A DNA stretch of 64,000 nt, taken from the NCBI GenBank assembly GCA_033297205.1, contig MU859251.1, forward strand, positions 1 through 64,000, in the 5' to 3' direction. Each line of letters begins with the position of its first letter. The first letter of the stretch is position 1. The translations under genes and the position numbers were made by a program. The stretch is from Pseudoneurospora amorphoporcata. Its lineage: Eukaryota > Ascomycota > Sordariomycetes > Sordariales > Sordariaceae. The notes below the pieces were generated by a model. That model did no database searches. It was not told the origin of the DNA and was given only the letters and a program-made list of their open reading frames with translations. Shown piece by piece: positions 36,301-47,647 of the stretch.

Positions 36301-37730
36301 GGAAGGGGTGTAAGCTCGCTCGCCTGTGCCTTCGTTCGTGTGGGCGAACCGCTGGGAGTGGTAGTAGGCGTTGGGAGTGAGTTAGAGCGCTTCTTTGATG
36401 CTGACGGAGGAGCATGCGATGGCGATAGAGTAGGGGTCGGCGGATTAGCAGGCTTGGTCACGGGCCAGACCATCAAGCTCTGTGGCCGCACCCTCCTCTT
36501 TCGAGCAGCCCTCTCTTCTGCTCCGTCTCTGCTCCGAGACCGAACTGACAAACCAGTACCTTCAATTTCTTCCACGTCATTATCAGCCATTGGCAAGGGA
36601 ATGGCGGCAGCGATCAAAAAGTTCTCCACCTTTTCCTCCTTGGCTGCCTCCTTTGTCTCGGTCTCGTTCGCATCAGCCTTGGCTTCTGTTTCGTTCGTAG
36701 GCTCCGGAATGGTTTCTGGCACTGGGGTTTCTGTGAAGCTGGGTGAGCGCATGTGCGTCGGTGTTGCACGAGACGAGCGCATCGAGTCCCTCGAAAAGGA
36801 GTGGGACAAGCCTCTGTCCAAATTGGTGATGACGGGCGATCTAATCTTTTTCTTCCACGTCCTCCACAGCCTTCCCAAAGTACGATCAAGCGCGACTCGC
36901 TCCATGTCGAGTTCCTGGACCACAATCTGTTCGGTTGGCTCGCCGGGTTTCCTCAGGCCCTCCTTCAACTCCTTCTCGTACTTGACACGGGTGCGTTGAA
37001 AGGCGGCCTGCCCCGCAGTGATCAGCGCTTGTTCTCCTAGGTATTCAATGATCGAGGTCAAGAATATGGAGACAGCAGAAGACACCAATTCAGAAGACTG
37101 GTCCCCCTGCCGCGGGCTGAGGAGCTCCTTCTCCATATAATAGTCCTCATCCTCCTCTTCCATGTCACCCAGTGACGAGTATACCATACACCGTAACCGG
37201 GTCCGTTTCCATATCAGCTCCAAGTCCCAGTCTTTGGCAGCGCTGGGATCCGGTATGTCCTCCTCAGTATCACCCATGTATTCCTGGAACTCCTCATCGG
37301 CCTGGCTGATGACATCTTTGGCAAGCTTCGGCTTGAGGACTTCGGTTATGGCTGGGCGGAGGGCAGCCAGCGTAGCTGATCGTGCGACTGCGATGAAGTT
37401 AAATAGCAGGTGATCGAGAAAGTTATTGACTAGCTGTAGGGCAGCTGGAGAGACGAGGACCGGTTCGCTGGATGGCTCGATGCCATGTTGATCGAGCAAA
37501 GCTTCGGCATGGCTGTCGTGGTCGTTGGTGACGATTTGCGAGGCGGCCGAGGCGGCGATGAAGGCCGCTTCAGGGGACACAATCAGCGGAGGCGACATGA
37601 AGCTGGCCGCGATGGTAGACGGTCTGTCGCTCGATATACTCTGGGCCCTCGAGTGGGAATGCGTCTTTATCGAGGGAGAAAGGATGGCCGACTCCGGCCG
37701 AGACATGGTCTGGTCTGACGAGGGAGCCAT
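33374..37730 (-). CDS. Low-complexity protein with four RD..DF(I/L)R motifs, 1,434 aa
   Basis: Two exons, 37730-35040 and 34987-33374, separated by a 52-bp intron (GTAAGT..CCCAG), join in frame. I know similar fungal proteins only as uncharacterised or as 'flo11'-type by low-complexity similarity, and that label should not be trusted. An ordered N-terminal part (about residues 91-255) has two helical segments: SPAALQLVNNFLDHLLFNF, and SSAVSIFLTSIIEYLGEQA, which loosely resembles a histone-fold helix. Residues 300-1,360 are mostly Ser/Pro/Glu-rich and predicted disordered, with many SP/TP and RSxS sites. A composite motif, RD[PA]x followed by a variable spacer and (S/E)(D/S)L-x-DF(I/L)(R/K) then P-rich, occurs four times near residues 983-1004, 1058-1079, 1188-1234 and 1361-1385. 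There is no signal peptide or membrane segment. Function is unknown; a scaffold is plausible. Confidence 0.85.
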
Positions 37731-40700
37731 GTTTGTACACGATGCAAGAATGCAGCTGGTTATTCAGGTGTTGATTAGGGAGTTGCTATTACTAGCGGGA
37801 TGCAGGTCGTCTGGTGTTCCGGCAACACGACAGGTAGCTAGCGCGACGAGGCGTCAGGCCAGCGAGGGAGCACAACAGGGCTGAGCATTCGTAGTGTTGG
37901 GAAAACCGCGAGAATTAAGCAAGCAAGGGCCCAAGGCGGCTGTAAATGGAAGTTATATGGCGAGTGGGCGGCAGGGTGAGACCAGGGGGCCAGGAATGAT
38001 CCAGAAGAGGTGATATATCTCGCAGGGGAGCGGGCGGGAGCCTGCTTTTGTGCACTGATTCGTCAGTTGAGCTACTCGCGGGCATAGAGCTGATGGTGTA
38101 TAAGACGGAAGAGACATAGAGGAACCGGCGCCGAGGCTGAAACACGTTGGCGGGTGAAGGAGGGCATGAAGATGGGAGCTTAGGAAGAGTATATAGCCAA
38201 TGTATGGCCAGAACAACAAGAAGATGGTGTAAGACGGCGGTAGACGACAACTAGGTGCTGCCATGTCAACCCATCTCCAACCTCGGCCAAGATGCGACCA
38301 AGCGGCACTGGGATGCGACAAACATGGCTAAGTGCTGGGAAGAGGAATTTACTCTGGACTTTGTACGTCCTCTGCAACGAAACAACAACGGAAGATTTGG
38401 ATGACCAGATGTGTGTTGACGCTTCTTTTGCTGCGGCACCGACACAAAACAGGCGGCATGTAAGCAGGCAAGGCAGCCAGCCGTTGGCCCTTTTCCCCAT
38501 CCTTGGGGCTTCCATGTATTTGCCAGCATAACATGTCCCGGACTCCCCTCCCCCCTCCCGCAGACTGCCCCAATGTGCCCCGTACGACCTTGTGACGACT
38601 AATGGAACTACGCACCTTGAGATGATGGACCAATTAGTCCTGGATGCTGACACCGTTGTGTAAAGTGAAGGAGATATTCTCCGGTCCAAGGTCGAAAATG
38701 GGTGGACGAGGTGGGTGATGCTGTGGTGAAATTACACAGAAATCGACTGGCTGATGACCGAAAGAGGGAGGACGGATAACGCAAGGGCGCAAAGCGAGAA
38801 ATGGCGAAGTGGACCAAGAACAAATAAGAGACGTCGACTAGTATGATGATGATGCTGTGGTCGTGTGTAATAGAATAGATGGTTGGAACGGGATGAAAGA
38901 GTGCGGTGCGGGAAGGAGAAGGATTGGAATGGAAAGACGGCTCGGAAAGAGATCATTCAGACCGAGCCCTTGAGGTTTCCAATCTGCCAGTGTCTAATGA
39001 TGTATTTTGTCACGTATCGTTTCGTTACAAGGCCTCCCCGGTGCCAACTACCCGAGAGTCTTGGAATCGAGATTGGCGATACGGTCTGTCGGCAGCTGGG
39101 TGAACAACAAGGGAACGACGGCGACAATGATGATAATGATGGCGAAAGGAAGCATGCTCGGTGGTCATGAGAAAGAAGAGAGATGGCCAGATGCAACCAA
39201 TATGGGAATCTGACGGAGAAACCTCACTCAGGGGCGTTGTCCGGTTCACAACTTGAGCGGGGGGATCGGGGCATTTTCCCTTGTAGGATGCCGTTCCTTC
39301 GTTGAAATGTCAGATTCCAGTTCCTGACTGACTGCCACTGCAACCCTGTGTTTTTGGGGGAGGGGAGGAGCCCAGGGGTACCTAGCGTAGGTGGTGTTAC
39401 CCAGAGGGTTAGAAGGGTCCAGCAACGGTTTGGCCTCACCCACTTTGGGACCCTTTTAATTGCTATAAAACGGCCGTGCTAAGATTCCAGGGGATCCCTT
39501 CTTTCCAGCAACAGCATTACATTTCGCTAGAAGGGAATAGAGGTATGGTGTTGGTGTTGTTCCCGTCATCGCCTCGTATGATGAACTGTTCTGTTCATTG
39601 TTGGTATTACAAGATCGGTATATAATCTCGAGCCGTGCCTTCCCTTGATATCCATCTCGCCGCCTATCTCCCGTCTCTTTCTCCTTCCTTTGGTGCCGTC
39701 AGCGGGGATAAAAGAAAAGCCAGGGGATTGGGGATTGTGTTGAAGGACCCACCCACTTTAGTGAAGTGGGGTCACGCCAACCGGCAATGGTGGATCATTA
39801 GCTGCTCGGAAACGGCAGGGGCCCCTGCACACCCTGTGCCTGTCTGTCAATTGAATTCAGGTACCAGCTGCCACAGAACGGTCTTGTCCATTTTTCCAAG
39901 CCAGGAAAATGTTTAGAATCGTCATCGAAACAAACATCAACGACCGAATGCAATGCATCTGGCTCGGAGGGAAGAATAAAAAGAACAACTGGCCGTTGCA
40001 GATTCGCCACTATTGCGACGCGAAACAGCCAAACAAAGTCCGGCTTGCTCAGGTGACAGTCGGCGTCGGCCACGATAACCTCAGGGTACCATTGCGGGAG
40101 AGTATTGCAGCGTGGTGCTCGGACCTGCATTGCAGCTGCTCCAAAGCCGTTACGGAGGTCCTGCGGAGTCACAAGTCTGCCCTGGAGAAGGTGCGATCAT
40201 TGATCAACGGTGACGACTGAGACACCGAAAACAACAACTATCAAAATGCTGCAAGAGCGACTAGAAACTGCAGGGCGAGCTTGCTTCTGTCGGAGTATGT
40301 TTCTCCCATCTTACACCTGTTGACGAACTTGAACTGTCACAACCAACCGCAAGAGAAGATGCTTTTCGTCTCCATCTCGATGTCGGGATGTCCCTTTTTC
40401 GTCCCCTCACCACTGCAACTTCAGATGAACCTCTTTTTTTCCCAGCATGATGCCTGTCTCCCCAACGTCTTTCCACGAACACGACACCACTCGTCGGCTT
40501 GAAGCAATCCTGCCGCCCCCTCGGGTGACTATCTGCTGCCATTCCCCTTCACGTTGGGACCCTTCGATGAGAACAAGGCAAGAAGGCGTTATTGGCACAC
40601 ATCCATTCTTTTGATCCTTTTGTTTGCTTCCCTCGGCATACCTTCAACTCTCGTATTGGCAACCCGCAAGTCTTATGTTTGTCGCGCAAGGAAGCCACCA

Positions 40701-41051
40701 CGGCACGGGCCCTCAACTGGACTAAACCGTAACCGCAACCGCACCACCACCATGGGGAAGACCAAAACACGATCCCAACTTGATGGTACCGAATCCCTTG
40801 GTTTGGCCGGCCGGGGAGACGGCAAGGAATGTGCGGAACAGTGGAGAGACAACTTCCAAACACCTGATCGTGGGGTCGGACCGTTGGACTCAAAGCTCTA
40901 AAATGGACCGAGTGGGTCAATTTACGGTGGTTTCTAATAGGAACTGTGCCACATGCTCCTAACAGCCGCCCGACCCCACCAAGTACATATGCTTACCTTG
41001 GCAAAAATAAAATGCACGTAACGAGGTGGTTACGCGTAGAGAGTACATTCG
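37731..41051. other. Intergenic, left part of a 6 kb gap
   Basis: The first kilobase is the leader and promoter of the minus-strand gene ending at 37730. An imperfect palindrome CCCACTT/AAGTGGG lies at 39750-39771 and a TATAAAA-like word near 39463. Two overlapping frames of about 100-125 codons lie on opposite strands at 39798-40220; neither has a family signature, so I call neither. Confidence 0.45.
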
Positions 41052-41167
41052 TCATTGGAAAAAAAACTTGGTTATTAAAAAAAAAATTTAGTTATTGAAA
41101 AAATCTTAGTCATTGAAAAAATCTTGGTTATTTTGAAAAAAGTTTTGGCAAAACCTTAACCCTAACG
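41052..41167. repeat. AT-rich tandem repeat ending in a telomere-like word
   Basis: Five degenerate copies of an 18-21 bp unit, T(T/C)ATTG-A6-TCTT(G/A)G, run from 41052 to about 41148. They are followed by CCTTAACCCTAACG (41154-41167), which resembles the fungal CCCTAA telomere repeat. TTGGCAAAA recurs near 41000, 41145 and 41228. The patch is much more AT-rich than its surroundings. Confidence 0.7.
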
Positions 41168-43771
41168 ATAACTAATAACGAAGGCAATGAATATATACAA
41201 GTATAATTTTTATTTCGTTATAGAGTTTGGCAAAATGTTTGTGGGCCTCTGTTAGCGCTGGCTGCAGCTGAATAGAGCCGGCAGATCTGGGTCGGGGGGC
41301 CATGTGGCACAGATCATATTACAAGCCACCGTATCAATTTCCCTTTTACAATGGCCCCGGCATTGTGAGAAATGGATTCCATCTCCAACGTTAAACGGCA
41401 AGGAACAAGCTCCCGAGACTTTCTCCAACAACTCCACTGTCGAACCCCGAAAAAGGTATTGCCAATCTTGCAGCGGACCACCGCAACCCCGTAGCCCCCG
41501 TCAGTAGAAAATAGAAAACGGCAGATCTCACCCACTTCTCGACAGACGGAAGAATTGTCCAGACTCGTCCATCGCGTTCTTTAAATATTACGGGCGAAAT
41601 ATCGACAAGGACGTCATGGTCAGACGTTAACGAGCGAAGCCGTTTATCGCTATCGGTATCCCCGGCCTCGCACCCCCTGCCGGACGATGATAACACCGAC
41701 TGCAAATCCGACAGCGACGACGACAACGACACTCCGCCAAACCGAGGCATAGTGTATCAATCAAATGAAGGCGACAAGATACAACCTCACCTTTCCCCAT
41801 TTTCCCCCTAATATCCGAAACGGGCTCACTGTCAGGTGTCAGCGTACACTCAATCACGACAATGCAGTAGTCGCACAAACTAACGACCTGATCTAGCGAA
41901 CATGACAGCATACGCCTCTCGGGAAGTGTAGCCAATGCTAAGAATAAGTTTATATCCACCATTCTTCCCCATTCTTCCAAACAGGGAAGTTCGCTAAAGA
42001 GAACACCAAGCCACAGGCGACACAACGGCGACCCGAGATGGAGTTCCCAAAGGCACAAGACCTTGGAGTCAGATATTATCGACCGCTTCTGGATGCCTTC
42101 TCTAATATAACTCCTGCACAAAGATCTGCACCCCAAGAAAGGGAATCACGCTTGCTCCATATATTCCATCATCCATGCCACCTCCCGTTATGTAACCGGC
42201 CGTTTCGCATGCCTAACCTTAGACACCACGCTACGGACGGATACCGCAACGCAAGGAAGCGCAACGTCAAAAATATGCATGTCCCTGGGCTGAGAAAACA
42301 AAATGAATGGACAGAAGGCGTAGTCCCTTCCCGCCGGCTTCCAGCTAGATATTGCCTGTGTGGTACAAAAAGACTGGTAACTATGGGAGTGTATGAAGCA
42401 AACATCCCTTGTCGTGGATCGCTAAGTTGCCATGTTTTTCTTTCCCCGTCGCTACCCGTATTCCTCATTTCATTTCCATTACACAGAGGCAACAGTTGGG
42501 AATACGGTGAGGACAAGCAATAACAAGCGAGCTAAGTCGCTGGCAAGGAAATGCTTAGAGACCGGGGCACCGTTGAAGATGCAAGACGATGATGGATGCA
42601 TGGAGGAAGAAGCCAAGGTAACATGGTTGAATGTTTGCTTTTCCGGACTTTGTTCTTTTTTGTTTTTCTTCCTTGCATACAGTACTGAGCATGGCTCTCG
42701 TGTGCTTGGGTATCACTGACTGGGCTGAGCAGTCGGCTTTCCTCGCGCATCTCTGCATCTTTTTGCTCTTTGTAAGGGGACGGCGGAGAGGAAGATAGGT
42801 ATTCCTTGCCGCGCATTATAAAAGAAGACTGAACATTCGGGCCATGAGACCGATTGGAGCTCATATAACCACAACTTTTCCGGGATCAATCATCAACTCA
42901 CGTGGTAGTTTTGGAGTTTTGATATACCTTCCCTCTTCCCATCACATCTTCGGCGGGAATCACCTTTCCCGTGATATATCGGTAGGTAAATCCCGGAGTG
43001 TCTCTCAGTAATCTTGGAGGATCACTCCCGCTCACTAGGATCCAACATCTAGCTAGTATTGAGGCTCAGAGTATGACTTCCGACAGGCCGGTGTCCGATC
43101 ATTCAAGAATACACTAGGAGGCTAAGAAGAAATCCGAGACAAAGTTGGATGTGATGGCTGGTGCTGAGGAAACTGTACAGAGAGATGAGGTGTGAAATAT
43201 AATAAGCATTGAACCCGCATTCGGCTCGACATTGATATTGAAAGACTCAAGCATCTATCTCTCTGGATGAGGCTCTCCTGTCAATATACAGAAAAAGTGA
43301 GAGCCTTGTGGAGAAAAAAAAGTACACATCACCTTTGAACATAGCTAAGTTAATGCCTGTCACCTAGCTTGCGATATATGCTCGTGGAATATGTAGGGTA
43401 TCCCAAAGCTAGACCACGCAAGATCGGTCAATATACGCGACGTCTATCGTCGGATAACGCCGAGACGATATAAGGTACCACCTGGCAATTCGGATAAGCG
43501 GCTCAATTATGCATGTCCGTTCAACTTCCAAGATATGAAGCCAAGACAAGATAGAAGATGGCGCCTTCCCATTCGGTGGTTCTGAGTGAGCTCCCTGCAG
43601 CAAGGCAGGAGCGGGGGAAGTCATGCGGTTTACGGGCTGGGCTGGACGACATATGAAGAAGTAGGCTCTTCTCGCTGCGATCTGGCTGCGATGACCTGCC
43701 TTTCCATATTACGAGTCACGGAACTTACAGCAGCATCATCCTCAAGAAAAGCGACAACTTCAACAAAAGAA
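41168..43771. other. Intergenic, right part of the gap
   Basis: Two minus-strand frames at 41391-41750 and 41627-42136 overlap and could be pieces of a spliced gene or a relic, but they show no family signature. The last few hundred bases are the leader of the ACC deaminase gene. An in-frame upstream start at 43586 exists but is less likely than 43772. Confidence 0.4.
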
Positions 43772-44936
43772 ATGGCCGACTTGGTACTCCCCGAACCGTT
43801 CGCCAGCATCCCTCGGGAGCCGCTGACCTTGGGCCCCTCGCCCATCCAACCTCTCCCCCGCATCTCTCAAGCCCTTGGAGGACAAGTCAACGTCTTCGCC
43901 AAGCGCGAGGACCTCAACTCGGGTCTTGCCTTTGGAGGTAACAAGACCAGAAAGCTCGAGTAGGCCCTACCGCCCACCTATTCACCAAAAGCCGCTGACT
44001 GACAAGCCCTACCCAATCGCCAGATACCTCGTTCCCGATGCCCTCTCCCAAGGGTGCGACACCCTCGTCTCCATAGGCGGCATTCAATCCAACCACACAC
44101 GTCAAGTTGCCGCCGCAGCCTCCAAGCTCGGCCTACATGCCGCTCTCGTGCAAGAACACTGGGTCCCCGGCAGCTGGACCGACGACGCCACCGGCTACGA
44201 AAAAGTCGGCAACATGCAGCTCTCGCGGCTGATGGGGGCCGATGTCCGACTTGAACCACTAGGCTCCGGGTCCGGGTTCGGGATCGAGCATAAGCAGACG
44301 TTGGCGAAACTCAAAGATGATCTGGAGAAGGAAGGGAGAAAACCGTATTATATCCCGGCTGGGGCGTCGGATCACCCCCTTGGTGGTCTGGGGTTTGCAA
44401 GGTGGGCGTTTGAGGTGGTGGCGCAGGAGGAGGAGTTGGACGGGATATATTTCGATACGGTGGTGGTTTGTGCGGTGACGGGGTCGACGATGGCGGGGAT
44501 GGTGGCTGGGTTCAAGTTGGTTGAGAAGTTGGAACGGGAGAAGAAGAATGGAAGTGTTGTTAGGAAGAGAAAGGTGATTGGGATTGATGCTTCGGCCAAG
44601 GTTGAGCAGACGAGGGCGCAGGTGTTGAGGATTGCGAAGCAGACGGCTGTCAAAATTGGGTTGAAAGAGGAGGACATCACGGAGGAGGATGTCGTGCTGG
44701 ATGATCGGTACCATGCGGGGGTTTATGGCGTGCCGGATGAGAGGACGGTTGAGGCCATCAAGTTTGGAGCGAGGATGGAGGCGTTCATTACTGATCCGGT
44801 GTATGAGGGCAAGAGTCTGGCGGGCATGATGGATATGATCAAGAAGGGGGAGATTGAGGCGGGCAGCAATGTGCTGTATGCGCACCTTGGCGGGCAGCTG
44901 GCGTTGAATGCATACTCCACCTTGGGGTTGGAATAA
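43772..44936 (+). CDS. acdS: 1-Aminocyclopropane-1-carboxylate (ACC) deaminase
   Basis: Two exons, 43772-43959 and 44024-44936, give 366 residues, close to the usual family length of about 340-360. The enzyme is PLP-dependent (tryptophan synthase beta fold). It opens the cyclopropane ring of ACC to 2-oxobutanoate and ammonia, or acts as a D-cysteine desulfhydrase in close relatives. The PLP-lysine motif GGNKTRKLEY spans the splice junction, followed by SIGGIQSNHTRQVAAAASKLG, which binds cofactor and substrate. Near the C-terminus, YGVPDERTVEAI and ITDPVYEGKSLAGM are typical of ACC deaminase and carry the expected active-site region. The start at 43772 gives the usual N-terminus (LPEPFASIPREPLTLGPSPI). 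The gene precedes an MFS transporter on the same strand by 0.9 kb. Substrate preference between ACC and D-cysteine is not certain from sequence alone. Confidence 0.93.
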
Positions 44937-45868
44937 GATGCACAAGGTTGAAGTGCTGTCTCCACGCAGTTGTTGAAGCTTTGAGATGAGGCAGGTGAAG
45001 TTGAAGATTTTGATCGCTTAAAGTTTGGACCTCATCGTTGTTGTAGTTGTACAATGCCGAGATGCAAGTTGTCGGACAGTGCTAAGGTACCGTACCGAGA
45101 AGCGGGCGAGAAAGAAGCAATTCACAAATCACGGCCGAAGTTACCAAGAGGTGGGAACCTCTATTCTAGAACTAGGTAACGTGGGGGTGGGTCCGCTGAG
45201 TGGCAATCCACTATCAGTCACTGAAGAAGCTCTCAAACGCCGCTATTCGTTGAGCAAATTTTGTGTTGTGTTGAGTGCCCCTCGGTGCCCTCCTCTTTCC
45301 AGTGCCCCTGTTGATCGCTGTGTTGAGTGTTCAGTTGGACAACAGACAGCAACTGCGATGCAGGTGGATGTCATTACTACATCTTTTGAAGGTTCAGTTG
45401 GGGGAAGGTGCGCGCGGGCTCCGAAACCGCTTTCTGTCCGTGGACATTTTGCATCTTTTGAATATTTTCATATTGTGGAACTTTGTTTACCTCGGCCCCA
45501 ACCTCTTGAAGCTCTTCCGAGGGGTTTTGTTTTGTCATATCATTTCCATCTTGCATCAGAGTATCTCCTCCGGGGCTCAAACATCAAGCCGATCCGCGGA
45601 CCGCCTCAACGTCGAGCACCTCCGGCCACTCTCTTGGCTGGGGCTGAAGAGTCGTCATAGGATAGAGATAACGTATAAATAAAGCAGCATCCATCTACTC
45701 ACTCACTGTTATCCATCTCTTCACGAACCATCATCCACCTCAGCTAACCCCACCAACGCTGCCCCCCCATACATCCCTCTTCCTCTGATCCCAACACCTC
45801 ACCGCCAACACTATATTCTGGCCAGAACAGGCGATTAGCACGCACTTCCATTGCTTTCTCGTCCCAGT
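44937..45868. other. Intergenic / promoter of the MFS transporter
   Basis: No gene is supported. The final 150 bp are C/T-rich, as in fungal leaders. A frame of 211 codons at 45025-45660 lacks any family signature. Confidence 0.5.
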
Positions 45869-47647
45869 ATGGCTCAGAAACCTTCAGACACTCCCTTTGG
45901 GGAGAATGTCACACACGTTGTCCCTTATCCCACAGAGGGTGAGGGTGGTGGTCATGATGCTCACCAGCTAGAGAATGGCCAAGTTTCTACGCCTGACCAG
46001 TTCCAGTATGATATCGACAAAGTCGAGAGAGTCTACCGGTATGTCATCCATTTCGTCCCTATCAGCACACCCTCTTCTCCAACAACTAACATGACCACAG
46101 CAAACTCGACCTGCGTATCATCCCCGCCTTCTGGATCCTTTACTTCCTCTGCTCCGCCATCCGCTCCAACATCGGCATCGCCCAAACCATGAACCGCGAC
46201 GTCCATCACGACCTCGTCACCGTTCTGGGGATGACCGCCAGAGACACATCCACGGCCCTCGCCCTCTTCTACGTCTCCTACGTCATCTTCGACCTTCCCT
46301 CCAACCTCGTCATGAGCCGACTCTCCCCTCGTGCCTGGATGGCTAGGATCGTCTTTGCCGTGGGCGTCATCGGCACCTGCTTCACGGCCGTCAAGGCCCC
46401 CTGGAGCGTCAAGTTCCTTCGGTTCTTGTTGGGTGTGGTGACAGCTGGTATGTGGCCCGGCATGTCCTATTACCTGACGCTGTTCTACCCTCCTTCCCGC
46501 ACCGGCAAGAGAATCGGCATGTACTACACCGCGGCGCAGCTGTCGGCGGCCGTGGTCGGCCTCGTGTCGGCTGGGTTCCAGAAGATGGACGGCCTAAGGG
46601 GATTGACAGGTTTCCAGTGGATGTTCCTCGTCTACGGGCTGTTGGGCGTTGCTTTGGGTATTTCTCTGCTTTTTTGGTTGCCGGATCGACCCTTGGCCCC
46701 GGGCGAGCAGAGAGTTAGGCACAAATGGTTGAGGTGGTTGCCGGCCAGCCCGGAGGCGCTGACAGGCGAGGATGCGCTGATTCATTATCAGGATCTCAAG
46801 AGGGTGTATCACTCACGGCCGTGGAACATGAAGGATCTGTGGTATGTGCTTATCGACTGGCGTCTGTGGCCCTTGGTGCTCATGTACTTTGGGGTTGTGG
46901 GCGTTGGTATTGGCACGCAGTTGTATGGGAGCGTCATTATTGCTTCGATCAACTCAAGCTTTAGTGGGATTACGGTTAGCTTGTTGTTTGCGCCTATTTG
47001 GTTGGTAAGTTATTCTTCGAACTCTTGACCTGGTTTGAGCTGGCACTAATCAATGTGAGCAGATGGACTTCCTCGCTATCGTCCTTGTCACTCCCATCTC
47101 CGATCGCTTCCATAAATACCGCGCTGTCTTCTTCTCCATGGGCGCCCTCATCCAAATCGCTGGCCTCCTCACCGTCACCTTCGCCCTCTCCAACCCGTGG
47201 GCCCGTTACGGCGGCATGCTTATGATCGGCTTCGGTCTCGGTCCCACCGTTCCCGTCTGCATGGCCTGGACAAACGAGATCTTCCAGAAGCGCCACCGCG
47301 AGGTTGGCGTCGCTGCTGCCTCCGCTCTCGTTTCTGGTCTTGGTAACCTGGGCTCCATCACCACTACCTATGCCCTCTACACCGGCTGGCCTGAGGACGC
47401 GGCCAAGGGACCTCATCAGTACCGCAAGAGTAACTATACCATGATCGGTATTCTGGCTATGAGCATTGCTAGCAGTGTTGTCATGACGGTTCTCATCAGC
47501 ATCTTTGGCAACGAGCCGAGCCAGAGGATCGTGACGAGCAGCGGCAGCTCGGCGACGGCGGCTGGGGAAGAAATCCAGGATGGCGCGGCGTTGCGCGAGA
47601 AGCAACAGCGTGGCTTTGGAGGGATGTTGGGGAGGAAGAAGAACTAA
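45869..47647 (+). CDS. MFS transporter, anion:cation symporter (allantoate/nicotinate permease-like) family
   Basis: Three exons, 45869-46038, 46101-47004 and 47063-47647, give 552 residues, with a CTAAC/CTAAT branch site in each intron. A hydrophilic N-terminus of about 57 residues leads to KLDLRIIPAFWILYFLC, the first helix. About twelve membrane segments follow, with a hydrophilic loop (about residues 250-300) between the two halves. The second helix region ending YVIFDLPSNLVMSRLSPRAW and the GVVTAGMWPGMSYYLTLFYP stretch are typical of the Dal5/Tna1-like anion:cation symporters of fungi. These take up organic anions such as allantoate, nicotinate, pantothenate or biotin-related acids at the plasma membrane. 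The C-terminal tail is short and Lys-rich. Substrate is unknown. The ACC deaminase gene lies upstream on the same strand. Confidence 0.92.

Noticed and set aside
33374..37730. Annotation as a flocculin (Flo11)
   Set aside because: No signal peptide, GPI signal or flocculin domain; similarity to such proteins would rest on Ser/Thr/Pro richness only.
39798..40220. Two overlapping opposite-strand frames of 100-125 codons
   Set aside because: No family signature, no intron evidence and equal plausibility on both strands.
41391..42136. Possible spliced minus-strand gene
   Set aside because: Frames overlap and a donor-like GTGAGG exists, but no acceptor gives a convincing product and no family is recognisable.
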